17,934 bases of DNA from Candidatus Bipolaricaulota bacterium (GTDB lineage Bacteria > Bipolaricaulota > Bipolaricaulia > Bipolaricaulales > Bipolaricaulaceae): NCBI GenBank assembly GCA_025060555.1, contig JANXBC010000019.1, positions 1 through 17,934 of the forward strand. The letters run 5' to 3'. Shown piece after piece: positions 1-8,062 of this stretch. The notes under the pieces were generated by a model. It searched no databases and had not been told where the DNA came from. It saw nothing but the letters and a program-made list of their open reading frames with translations. The position numbers and the translations under genes were made by a program. Position 1 is the stretch's first letter, and each line of letters opens with the position of its first letter.

Positions 1-186
1 CAACGGGAGGAGGGCGCGGCCGTACTCCTTGTGTCCGAGGACCTCGAGGAGATCCTGGAGCTGGCGGACCGCATCGCCGTGATGTTCCGCGGGGAGATCA
101 TGGGGGTCGTCCCCGCGGCAGAGGCTACGCTGGAAGGAATCGGCCTCATGATGGCTGGGGAAAGGCGCGTGAGGGTGGAAGGATGA
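1..186 (+). CDS. ABC transporter ATP-binding protein, nucleoside/simple-sugar type (3' end only)
   Basis: Frame 1 is open from the window edge to a TGA at 184-186 and gives the last 61 residues of a protein whose start lies outside. The stretch VSEDLEEILELADRIAVM followed by FRGEIMG is the region just after the H-loop in the second nucleotide-binding domain of RbsA/YufO-type tandem ATPases, where SeDLdEil..sDRIaVm.rG is typical. It would power import by the two permeases that follow. The TGA overlaps the next gene's ATG as ATGA, so the two are translationally coupled. Walker motifs are not in view, so the assignment rests on the tail motif plus context. Confidence 0.85.
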   Translation, partial: QREEGAAVLLVSEDLEEILELADRIAVMFRGEIMGVVPAAEATLEGIGLMMAGERRVRVEG

Positions 187-1289
187 GGCGTGTCGGGCCA
201 TTTTTGTTAGAGCCAAGGCTAGCGGCGCCGCGGTACGTGGTGTTTGGGGTCTCTATTTTCGCCGTGGTAATTGCTCTCCTTGCGGCAGTGCCCGTATTCG
301 TGGGCTATGGCCTTAACCCTTGGCAGGCGTACGCCGCCATCGGACGCGGCGTCTTCGGGAGTTGGCCGAGTTTTTCGGAGGTCATTCGGCGCGCCATCCC
401 CCTCATTTTGTGCGGTGTAGGGCTCACCCTCGCGTTCCGTGCGCAATTCTGGAACATTGGGGCGGAAGGGCAAATTTTGGCGGGAGCGGTGGCCGCAAGC
501 GGTGTGGCATTGTTCCTCCCCGTCCCCGACGGCCTGCGCCTCCCCCTCATGTTTCTCACAGGCTTTGGCGCTGGTGCCATCTGGGGATTAATCCCCGTGC
601 TTTTGCGCGTTAAGTTCGGCGTGAACGATGTTATCTCCACCCTCATGCTGAACTACGTGATGTCCTACATTGTGGAATGGTTGGTCCACGGGCCCTGGAA
701 GGGCCCGACCATGCGGGGGTTTGCTTACACCGACGCTTTCCCTCTCTCCGCCCGCCTTTCCTACCTCCCAAACACACGGGTGCATTGGTTGACGTTGGCT
801 TTAGGGGTAGCGCTGGCTGTGTTCGTCGCGTTTCTTTTGGCCCGCACGCGGACTGGGTATGAGATCCGCGTGGTGGGGCAGAACCCTGACGCGGCCCGCT
901 ATGCGGGGATCAACTTCGCGGCAGTGCTTTCCCTGGTGATGTTGATCTCCGGGGGGCTTGCCGGGTTAGCCGGAGTAGGCGAAGTGGCCGGCATTCATTG
1001 GCGACTTCGCAGTCCCTCCCACATCTCTATGAACTACGGGTACACTGCGATCATCGTGGCTTGGCTAGCCCGCGGAAGCCCAATTGCCGCGATTTTTACA
1101 GCCCTCTTATTTGGGCTCATCTTCGCCGCCGGAGATTACATGAAGACCACCCTCAGCCTCCCCTTTCAGATCACGGGGGTGTTCAACGGTTTAGTTCTGT
1201 TTTTTCTCATTAGCTTCGATATATTGATGTTGTGGCGCGTGCGTTTGGCGCGCAAGGAGAAAATATGGGCTGGGCAAACTGGCTCATAA
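183..1289 (+). CDS. ABC transporter permease, BPD_transp_2 family (YufP/NupP-like)
   Basis: This is a 368-residue, very hydrophobic protein with many predicted membrane helices. The first runs at about residues 19-42, after a short basic N-terminus. The segment with LAFRAQFWNIGAEGQ (about residues 82-96) is the hallmark of inner-membrane permeases of BMP-type nucleoside importers. The later GYEIRVVGQNPDAARYAGIN is the conserved cytoplasmic loop that contacts the ATPase. The ATG at 183 overlaps the upstream stop and has GGAAGG just before it. It forms the translocation pore with the next permease. The substrate is probably a purine nucleoside or base, judging from family and neighbours, but it cannot be read from sequence alone. 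Confidence 0.92.
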   Translation: MRRVGPFLLEPRLAAPRYVVFGVSIFAVVIALLAAVPVFVGYGLNPWQAYAAIGRGVFGSWPSFSEVIRRAIPLILCGVGLTLAFRAQFWNIGAEGQILAGAVAASGVALFLPVPDGLRLPLMFLTGFGAGAIWGLIPVLLRVKFGVNDVISTLMLNYVMSYIVEWLVHGPWKGPTMRGFAYTDAFPLSARLSYLPNTRVHWLTLALGVALAVFVAFLLARTRTGYEIRVVGQNPDAARYAGINFAAVLSLVMLISGGLAGLAGVGEVAGIHWRLRSPSHISMNYGYTAIIVAWLARGSPIAAIFTALLFGLIFAAGDYMKTTLSLPFQITGVFNGLVLFFLISFDILMLWRVRLARKEKIWAGQTGS

Positions 1290-2194
1290 GCACGGTAAGC
1301 CGGGCCCTGGCCTTTGGGGTCCCTCTACTTTGGGGAACCTTAGGAGAGATCTATGCGGAACGGTCCGGTGTGGTGAACCTCGGGGTAGAAGGGATGATGA
1401 TCCTTGGGGCCTTCATGGCCTTCGCCATCACCCAACAGACGGGGCACCCCGGGCTGGGCCTCGTTTGTGCTGCCCTCATCGGTGGATTAGCAGCCCTATT
1501 GCACGCGTTCGTCACCATAACCTTGCGCGCCAATCAATATGTCTCCGGGTTAGCCCTATCGATGTTTGGCCTTGGGCTCGCCGGCCTTTTGGGCCGTGGC
1601 TGGGAAGGAAAACCGTTGGGGAAACCTCTTCCCACCCTCGCCATCCCCGGACTTTCTCAGATCCCCGTTTTGGGACCGATGTTGTTTCAGGACCAAACAA
1701 TTCTCACGTATCTGGGCATTGTGTTTGCGGTGATCCTTTGGGCGCTTCTTTTTCATACCCGCTGGGGCATAGCCATCCGTTCGGTGGGGGAGAACCCAGC
1801 TACAGCGGACTCACTGGGCATAAATGTAACCCGCGTGCGCTACTTATGCGTGGTGTTCGGAGGACTTCTGGCCGGGGTGGGAGGGGGATACCTTTCTGTG
1901 GCTTATCGGCCGTCTTGGACAGAGGGGATGAGCGCAGGCATGGGCTGGATCGTCATCGCCCTCACCATTTTTGCTTCTTGGGACCCAGTGCAAGCGATTT
2001 GGGGCGCGTTTTTCTTCGGTGTCCTCTATCACCTCTCTTACCGACTACAAGCCTTCCTTGCCCCAGAGCTCCTCAAACTCATGCCATACCTTTTTGCCAT
2101 TGTAGTTTTGGCGGTAAGCGGGTTTGGCCGGGCACGTTGGCGTCAACGTGCGCCGGGTGCCCTCGGCCTCCCTTATGTGCGCGGCGAGCGGTGA
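1265..2194 (+). CDS. ABC transporter permease, BPD_transp_2 family (YufQ/NupQ-like)
   Basis: This 309-residue polytopic membrane protein is the second, shorter pore subunit. I chose the ATG at 1265 because AAGGAGA lies at 1254-1260, 4 nt upstream. An in-frame start at 1232 would only add 11 residues lying inside the previous gene. The N-terminal GEIYAERSGVVNLGVEGMM is the strongly conserved signature of this subunit. GIAIRSVGENPATADSLGIN is the ATPase-coupling loop, parallel to the one in the partner permease. The start overlaps the end of the first permease by 25 nt, which suggests coupled expression. Function is ABC import of nucleosides or related compounds at the cytoplasmic membrane. Confidence 0.92.
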   Translation: MGWANWLISTVSRALAFGVPLLWGTLGEIYAERSGVVNLGVEGMMILGAFMAFAITQQTGHPGLGLVCAALIGGLAALLHAFVTITLRANQYVSGLALSMFGLGLAGLLGRGWEGKPLGKPLPTLAIPGLSQIPVLGPMLFQDQTILTYLGIVFAVILWALLFHTRWGIAIRSVGENPATADSLGINVTRVRYLCVVFGGLLAGVGGGYLSVAYRPSWTEGMSAGMGWIVIALTIFASWDPVQAIWGAFFFGVLYHLSYRLQAFLAPELLKLMPYLFAIVVLAVSGFGRARWRQRAPGALGLPYVRGER

Positions 2195-2204
2195 AAGGAG
2201 GTGA
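2194..2204 (+). promoter_or_regulatory. Orphan, near-perfect Shine-Dalgarno sequence
   Basis: AAAGGAGGTGA begins in the stop codon of the second permease and is a full match to the anti-Shine-Dalgarno of 16S rRNA. No ATG, GTG or TTG follows at 5-10 nt, and the next ATG is at 2276. A GTG at 2201 lies inside the motif itself and is in frame with the BMP gene, but it is too close to be served by it. It may be a ribosome standby site or a relic. Confidence 0.5.
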
Positions 2205-2275
2205 GAGGCGCAAAAGTAGGAACAAAGGCGAAAACACGCCATCATAGAAGTGCGGAAACAAAAAGGGGGTGGAGA

Positions 2276-3421
2276 ATGAAGCGGATTTTAGCGGTGGTGG
2301 TGACGGTGGTAGCTTTGGGAGCTTTGGCCTTCTCCGCAGAGAAGATCAAGGCTGGTTTCATCTATGTTGGCCCAATCGGTGACTATGGTTGGACGCATGC
2401 CCATGACCTGGCGCGGCGCATTGTGGACGAGAAGTACGATTGGCTGGAGACGGTTTATGTGGAGTCTGTTCCCGAGGGGGAGGTTGAGACTTACATCGAC
2501 CAATTGGTCCGTCAGGGTTGCAACGTTATCTTCACCACAAGCTTTGGATTCATGGATGGTACTTTAGCTGCGGCCCAGCGCTACCCCAACGTGATTTTTG
2601 CCCATGCCTCCGGGTTCAAACGCAACCCAAACATGGCCACATACATGGCGGATTTCTATCAAGTGTATTACTTGAACGGCTTGATGGCGGGAGCGCTCAC
2701 GAAGACCGGGAAAATCGGGTATGTGGGAGCCTTCCCTATCCCCGAGGTCAAACGCCACCTCAACGCGTTCACCATTGGTGTACGTGAGGTGAACCCCAAC
2801 GCTGAGGTACATGTGCGCTGGATCTACGAGTGGTTCAACCCCGCTGCCGCTAAAGAGGCTACGGAAGCCCTTATCGCCGAGGGGTGCGATGTGTTTGCCT
2901 TTACCGAGGACTCGCCCACCGTAGTCCAGGTAGCCGCGGAAAAAGGCCTCCCCTCCTTTGGGCATTACTCCCCCATGTATGACTTCGCTCCAGACTACGT
3001 GGTCTCCGGCCAGATCGTGCACTGGGAGAAGATTTACGAGGACTTCCTTTTGAAGGTCCACAACGGGGTGTACACCACGAAGAACCTGGCCCACGTGGAC
3101 TATTGGTGGCTCCTCTCCCAGGGGGCCGTGGAGGTTGGGGCTAAACCGGGCATGGTCATCAACCCCAAATACGAGGCGGCCTTGAAGAATTTTGTCCTCA
3201 ACCACCCGGTCTTTGGACGGATCTCCGTATATGATCTTGTATTTACCCGCCTAAACCAGATGGCTGACCCCGGCATTACTTTTGACCCCTTCCAAGGCCC
3301 GATATACGATCGCAAGGGCCGTCTTGTGGTCCCGGAGGGGATGTGGATGAGCTACGACTCGCTCATCACCCTCGAGTGGGCTGTGGTCGGTGTGGTTGGT
3401 CCCTGGCCGGGTGAACCGTAA
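2276..3421 (+). CDS. BMP-family (PF02608) substrate-binding protein of the nucleoside ABC importer
   Basis: The 381-residue product starts with a classic signal peptide: MKR, a hydrophobic run to about residue 18, then a probable cleavage after AFSA. There is no lipobox cysteine, so unlike many BMP proteins it looks secreted or periplasmic rather than lipid-anchored. The mature part opens KIKAGFIYVGPIGDYGWTHA, the conserved BMP first strand and ligand loop (VGP.gD.GW). The rest has the two-lobe periplasmic-binding fold pattern, including KTGKIGYVGAFPIPEV. ATG 2276 is preferred over GTG 2201 because it begins the signal peptide and has GGGGGTGG upstream. It captures solute for the permeases. 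It is the last gene of the unit and is followed at once by a terminator. Confidence 0.92.
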   Translation: MKRILAVVVTVVALGALAFSAEKIKAGFIYVGPIGDYGWTHAHDLARRIVDEKYDWLETVYVESVPEGEVETYIDQLVRQGCNVIFTTSFGFMDGTLAAAQRYPNVIFAHASGFKRNPNMATYMADFYQVYYLNGLMAGALTKTGKIGYVGAFPIPEVKRHLNAFTIGVREVNPNAEVHVRWIYEWFNPAAAKEATEALIAEGCDVFAFTEDSPTVVQVAAEKGLPSFGHYSPMYDFAPDYVVSGQIVHWEKIYEDFLLKVHNGVYTTKNLAHVDYWWLLSQGAVEVGAKPGMVINPKYEAALKNFVLNHPVFGRISVYDLVFTRLNQMADPGITFDPFQGPIYDRKGRLVVPEGMWMSYDSLITLEWAVVGVVGPWPGEP

Positions 3422-3430
3422 AGCGGGAAA

Positions 3431-3459
3431 GGGGGCCTGCCCAAGCAGGCCCCCTTTTT
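3431..3459 (+). terminator. Strong intrinsic terminator after the importer
   Basis: GGGGGCCTGC at 3431-3440 pairs perfectly with GCAGGCCCCC at 3445-3454 across a CCAA loop, and TTTTT follows at 3455-3459. A 10-bp GC-rich stem with a T run is textbook Rho-independent. It starts only 10 nt after the BMP stop codon and ends 12 nt before the GTG of the next gene, leaving no room for a promoter between them. Confidence 0.93.
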
Positions 3460-3471
3460 CAGGGAGGTAGT

Positions 3472-4794
3472 GTGGCTGTAATCATCATCGAGCGGGCGAA
3501 AATTGCTGACTTCTTCGGAACGTTTGTGGAATCTGGTTATGTGGTGATCGAGGGGGAGCGAATTGCTCGGGTCGGCGCAGGCGCGGCGCCGGAAATCCCA
3601 GGGGCTAGCCGAATCGAAGGGCAGGGACTTCTCCTCACTCCCGCCCTCATCAACGCCCACGCGCACCTTTACTCCACATTGGTCCGAGGCATGCCGCTAC
3701 GAGGGTTTTCCCCAAAAAGCTTTGGGCAAATCCTGGAACAGCTCTGGTGGAAGCTCGATCGGGCTTTGGACCTCGACGCTGTTTACCTTTCCGCCTTTGT
3801 CGGTGGTCTGGCCCATCTCAAACGCGGGGTCTCCGTAGTCTTCGATCACCACGCTTCTCCCGCAGCTATCTCTGGCTCCCTATTTCAAATCAAGCGGGCC
3901 CTTTCTGAAGTCGGTTTGCGCGCGGATCTTTGCTACGAGGTCACCGACCGCGGTGGCCAAAGGGAGAGGGACTTGGGCATCGCGGAAAACGTGGCCTTCG
4001 CTAAGGAAGGCGTTGTTCTTGGCCGTTTCTCCGCCCACTTTGGGCTCCACGCCTCTTTCACCCTCTCCGACGAGACGTTGGAGAAGTGCCGAACTCAAGC
4101 GGAACCGCTGGGACTCGGGTTCCATAGCCATCTTGCGGAGGGCAAGGAGGATCCCCTCGACGCCTTACAAAAATATGGGATGCGTACGGCGGAAAGGCTT
4201 GATCTATTTGGAATTCTGCGGGAAAATTCCATCCTCGCCCACGGGGTTCAACTTTCTCAAGCGGAACTCGAGCTTTTAGCCGAGCGTAAACCTACGGTAG
4301 CGCACAACCCTCGCTCGAACATGAACAACGCTGTGGGCACCGCGCAGGTGGAGAAAATGGTGGTCCGAGGAATCCCTGTGGCTTTGGGAACAGACGGCTT
4401 TGGGTGCGACGTCCTTGGGGAACTTCTCGCGGCGCGCCTCCTTGCCCACCACGCTTTGGGTGATCCTACGGCTTTCAACGACGCGGTGGCGAAAAGAATT
4501 CTGGCCCAAAACTATACCCTCGCGGAAAAGGCTTTTTCTGTGCCGTTTGGCAAAGTATGCCCAGGCTATGCCGCGGACCTCGTCCTTTGGGATTATGTGC
4601 CACCTACCCCCCTCGATGCAGGGAACATCCTCTCACACCTTCTTTTCGCCAATATCAGCGAAGGGTTACGCCCCCTCTACGTGCTCGTTGCTGGTCAAAT
4701 CCGGTTAGCGGAGGGAAAGGTACAAGGGGTGGATGAAGCGGCGATCGCAGCGCGGGCCAAGCAAAAGGCCTTGGAGATCTGGAGCAAGCTGTAG
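3472..4794 (+). CDS. ssnA: SsnA-like metal-dependent aminohydrolase (amidohydrolase superfamily)
   Basis: This is a 440-residue TIM-barrel amidohydrolase. Metal and catalytic residues are visible. The HxH pair is H63/H65 in NAHAHL. H218/H220 and E223 lie in FHSHLAEG. H257 lies in LAHGVQL. D308 lies in LGTDGFGCD. This layout matches guanine, chlorotriazine and methylthioadenosine deaminases and the SsnA group, which hydrolyse C-N bonds in heterocycles. GTG 3472 is chosen because GGGAGGT lies at 3462-3468. The gene stops 10 nt before ygfK, the same pairing as in E. coli though in the reverse order. The exact substrate is unknown. A purine or a purine ring-opening product is inferred from the neighbours. 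A plain guanine deaminase is the main alternative. Confidence 0.85.
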   Translation: MAVIIIERAKIADFFGTFVESGYVVIEGERIARVGAGAAPEIPGASRIEGQGLLLTPALINAHAHLYSTLVRGMPLRGFSPKSFGQILEQLWWKLDRALDLDAVYLSAFVGGLAHLKRGVSVVFDHHASPAAISGSLFQIKRALSEVGLRADLCYEVTDRGGQRERDLGIAENVAFAKEGVVLGRFSAHFGLHASFTLSDETLEKCRTQAEPLGLGFHSHLAEGKEDPLDALQKYGMRTAERLDLFGILRENSILAHGVQLSQAELELLAERKPTVAHNPRSNMNNAVGTAQVEKMVVRGIPVALGTDGFGCDVLGELLAARLLAHHALGDPTAFNDAVAKRILAQNYTLAEKAFSVPFGKVCPGYAADLVLWDYVPPTPLDAGNILSHLLFANISEGLRPLYVLVAGQIRLAEGKVQGVDEAAIAARAKQKALEIWSKL

Positions 4795-4804
4795 GGGGTG
4801 ATGG

Positions 4805-7800
4805 ATGCCAACAGAACTCCGCCCCCTTCCTTTTGCGAAGCTTCTGCGTTGGGCCATCACTGAGCTCACAAAAAACGACTCGATTTTCGGCATCCCCCGC
4901 GCCCTTTTTTATGTGCCCAAACCTGAGCCATTCGCCACCGAGATATTCGGGGAATTCCTTGCTACCCCCATTGGCCCTTCCGCTGGACCCCACACACAGC
5001 TGAGCCAAAACATCGTGTCCGCGTGGCTTTGTGGGGGAAGGTTCATCGAGCTCAAAACTGTACAAATCCTCGACGAACTTGAGATCCCTCGTCCCTGCAT
5101 CGATGCCGCTGATGAGGGCTATAACGTGGAGTGGTCGCAGGAACTACGCCTCTCCCAAGCCGCGCAGGAATACATCCACGCCTGGGTTCTTATTCATATC
5201 TTGCGGCGAGAACTGGGTTGGGAGAACCAACCTTTGGGCACGGTGTTCAATATGAGCGTGGGTTACAACCTCGCCGGCATTACCAGTCCCAAAATGCAAA
5301 ACTTCATGGCTCAGCTTACCAACGCCGCTTCTGTGCTTGCGGAGATCAGAGAGCTCCTGCGCCGAGATTTTCCGAGGCTGGCGGACATAGAAATCCCTGA
5401 GCAAATCACAAGGAGTGTCACCCTCTCCACCATGCACGGCTGCCCCCCAAACGAGATCGAAGCCATCGTTGAATACCTTTTGGAACGTGGTTTTCACACG
5501 TTCGTAAAGCTCAATCCCACATTGCTTGGAAAAGACCGGGTGATGCGCATCCTTCATGATCATCTGGGCTTCCGGGAGATCGACATTCCTGACCGAGTTT
5601 TCTCCCACGATCTTCAGTATGAGCAGGCGCTTCCATTGATCCGGCGACTTCAGGCCAAGGCCAAATCTTTGGGCCTAACATTCGGGGTCAAACTCACTAA
5701 CACTCTAGCTATGGCCAACCACCGCAAAATCCTGCCTGGGGAAGAAATTTACATGTCCGGCCGCGCCCTTTACCCAATCACCATGAACCTCTTTTGGCAA
5801 CTTTTTTCTGACTTAGACGGCGATATCCACGTCTCATACTCCGCAGGAGCCGATGCCTTGAACTTGCCCACCCTCATCTCCTGTGGCGCCCTTCCTGTGA
5901 CGGGTTGCACGGATCTTTTGAAACCGGGGGGGTATGGGCGGTTTGGGCAGTGGCTTGAGGGGCTGCGCACAGCCATGGCCCGGGCCGGGGCCAAAGACCT
6001 CTCGGAATTCCGCAAGAACAGAGCCGAAAATCTGCGCCGGGCCGCCAAAGAAAGCCTCCGCAATCCCCGGTATAAGAAAGATTTCTTCCTTGGAGAGCTC
6101 CCCAAAATCCCCGATAACCTTTCTTTTTTCGACTGCATCGCAGCACCATGTGTGGCCGCTTGCCCTGCCCAACAGGATGTGCCGGAATATGTCGGGCATA
6201 TTGCTGAAGGGAACCCCGCGTCTGCTCTCCAGGCGATCCTCGCCCGCAATCCATTGCCGACGGTCACAGGTTATGTGTGCCCGGCATTTTGTGAGAAACG
6301 CTGTACCCGCTGGAACTATGATAGGCCTGTTCCCATAAGGGCCATCAAGAGATATGCTGCGGAAAATGTGGATGTGGAGATAAAACCGGCCCAAGCTCGC
6401 GGCGAAAAGGTTGCGATCTTAGGGGCTGGCCCAGCAGGTCTCGCTTGTGCGTTCTACCTCGCCCTGGCGGGGGTGGAAGTCATCGTATTTGAAGCCGCGC
6501 CCAACCCGGGCGGCATGATCTCCCTCGCCCCGGCCTTCCGACTTCCAAAGGAAGCCCTGTTGGCCGATGTCCATCGGCTCGAAAAGCTTGGTGTAAAGTT
6601 CCAATGCGGAACTCCACTCCGCTCGGCTTTTGAGCTTCTTGAGCGCGACTTCGCCGCAGTTTTTTTGGCCCCAGGATTCCCCCGCGAGGCGAAACTCGAT
6701 ATTCCGGGCGAAGATGGGCCTGGCGTTTACGGTGCCTTGGAGTTTTTCCGCCTTTTGAACGAAGGGAAAGAGGTCCGGCTTGGGGGAAAAACGGTGGTGG
6801 TAGGTGGCGGGAACACCGCGCTTGATGCAGCCCGTGCCGCCTGCCGCCTCACTGGGCGTCCTGTGACCGTGATTTATCGCCGCAGCCGAGCGGAAATGCC
6901 CGCTCACCCTGAAGAAATCGCGGAATGCATTCGCGAGGGCAACGAACTTCTGGAATTAGTAAGCCCCGTACGCATTTTGCGCAAAGCAGGAAAGGTTGTG
7001 GGAATACTTTGCGTGCGGAATACTCTAGGGGAACCTGGTCCGGATGGCCGACGCCAGCCGTTTCCAATACCTGGAACAGAATTTCGCATTCCTTGCGATT
7101 CGGTGATCCTAGCAGTGGGGCAGAAGCCAGAAATACATTTCTTCGATGGCACTGGGCTTGTCTTGCACCCGGATGGTCGTTTGTGTGTGGACCCCGAAAC
7201 GGGTGAGACGAACCTGTATTGGGTTTATGGGGGTGGTGATGCTGCGCGCGGTCCCTCCACGGTGATTGAGGCCATAGCCGATGGACGCCGCGCGGCGTTC
7301 GCTATCCTCCGTAAACTAGGGCTTGCCTCTCCCGAATACCCTGTTCCTGTACCGACTCAGGATTGGTTGGCGCTCAAGCGCAAAAAGACACAAAAGATCA
7401 TGCCCCTCGCCCCAAGAGTTCTTCCGCCACGCCAACGCCGCGGTTTCCAGCCCGTAGAGCTCCCTTTATCCCCTAAGGAAGCGGCGGAAGAAGCGGCTCG
7501 CTGCTTGCAGTGCCGCACCATCTGCGACAAGTGCGTAGAGGTTTGTCCCAATCGCGCTAATTTCCCGTATTTAGTGCGAACGGGTGTGTTCCGCGCCCCT
7601 GTTATAGCCGTGCGAAATGGTTCCCCTGCCATTGTGGGCGAGGAGGTGTTCTCCGTAACCCAAGAGCGCCAGATCTTGCACATCGATGATCTCTGCAATG
7701 ACTGTGGAAACTGTGCCACCTTCTGTGTTCACCAAGGGAAACCCTACCAAGAGAAGCCTAAATTTTACATTTCCGCCAATGGCTATGTGGCAGAGCAAAG

Positions 7801-8062
7801 AAATGCGTTTTTCCTCATGGGCGATGAGCTGCGGCGGCGGGAGGATGGTCGAGAAATGGTCCTGCGCCGAGTGGCGAACGGCTTCTGCTTTGAAGACCCG
7901 GAGATAAAAGCATTCCTTGACCCTAATTTTTCCGTGCGCGATATCTCCCTTAAGCGAGAGTTCCCCAGCACAAGGACGCTTAAGCCCGCCTTGGAGATGG
8001 CCCTCATCCTCGAGGGAGTGGAACGCTCTCTTCCCCCGCTTTTGGAGATAAGCCATGGCTGA
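4805..8062 (+). CDS. ygfK: YgfK-type Fe-S flavoprotein oxidoreductase (annotated in databases as putative selenate reductase subunit)
   Basis: The protein has 1085 residues, slightly longer than the roughly 1030 of E. coli YgfK. Residues about 1-400 resemble a dihydroorotate/dihydropyrimidine dehydrogenase-like TIM barrel. A GltD-like Fe-S region carries C444, C449, C453, C492, C496 and C500. An FAD site is GAGPAG at 540-545. An NAD(P)H site is GGGNTA at 667-672. Two C-terminal Cys clusters lie at C900/903/907/910/914 and C964/967/970/974, the latter ferredoxin-like. It probably moves electrons between NAD(P)H, flavin and Fe-S centres in the cytoplasm to reduce or oxidise a purine-derived substrate. 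GGGGGTGA at 4794-4801 supports the ATG at 4805. The selenate reductase label is historical and not supported here. Confidence 0.9.
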   Translation: MPTELRPLPFAKLLRWAITELTKNDSIFGIPRALFYVPKPEPFATEIFGEFLATPIGPSAGPHTQLSQNIVSAWLCGGRFIELKTVQILDELEIPRPCIDAADEGYNVEWSQELRLSQAAQEYIHAWVLIHILRRELGWENQPLGTVFNMSVGYNLAGITSPKMQNFMAQLTNAASVLAEIRELLRRDFPRLADIEIPEQITRSVTLSTMHGCPPNEIEAIVEYLLERGFHTFVKLNPTLLGKDRVMRILHDHLGFREIDIPDRVFSHDLQYEQALPLIRRLQAKAKSLGLTFGVKLTNTLAMANHRKILPGEEIYMSGRALYPITMNLFWQLFSDLDGDIHVSYSAGADALNLPTLISCGALPVTGCTDLLKPGGYGRFGQWLEGLRTAMARAGAKDLSEFRKNRAENLRRAAKESLRNPRYKKDFFLGELPKIPDNLSFFDCIAAPCVAACPAQQDVPEYVGHIAEGNPASALQAILARNPLPTVTGYVCPAFCEKRCTRWNYDRPVPIRAIKRYAAENVDVEIKPAQARGEKVAILGAGPAGLACAFYLALAGVEVIVFEAAPNPGGMISLAPAFRLPKEALLADVHRLEKLGVKFQCGTPLRSAFELLERDFAAVFLAPGFPREAKLDIPGEDGPGVYGALEFFRLLNEGKEVRLGGKTVVVGGGNTALDAARAACRLTGRPVTVIYRRSRAEMPAHPEEIAECIREGNELLELVSPVRILRKAGKVVGILCVRNTLGEPGPDGRRQPFPIPGTEFRIPCDSVILAVGQKPEIHFFDGTGLVLHPDGRLCVDPETGETNLYWVYGGGDAARGPSTVIEAIADGRRAAFAILRKLGLASPEYPVPVPTQDWLALKRKKTQKIMPLAPRVLPPRQRRGFQPVELPLSPKEAAEEAARCLQCRTICDKCVEVCPNRANFPYLVRTGVFRAPVIAVRNGSPAIVGEEVFSVTQERQILHIDDLCNDCGNCATFCVHQGKPYQEKPKFYISANGYVAEQRNAFFLMGDELRRREDGREMVLRRVANGFCFEDPEIKAFLDPNFSVRDISLKREFPSTRTLKPALEMALILEGVERSLPPLLEISHG

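Noticed and set aside
1330..2247. 305-codon + strand frame overlapping the second permease
   Set aside because: Out-of-frame shadow, rich in Arg, Pro, His and Cys, with none of the membrane pattern expected. The real gene is in the other frame.
2201..2275. N-terminal extension of the BMP protein from GTG 2201
   Set aside because: It would place 25 basic residues before a clear signal peptide, and the GTG lies inside the Shine-Dalgarno-like motif. ATG 2276 has its own ribosome site.
2564..3205. 213-codon antisense frame within the BMP gene
   Set aside because: Antisense shadow of a GC-rich conserved gene, with no domain and no ribosome site.
4805..8062. Literal reading of the large flavoprotein as a selenate reductase
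   Set aside because: No molybdopterin-binding catalytic domain is present. The visible domains are GltD-like FAD/NAD(P)H and Fe-S, and the purine-gene context fits better.
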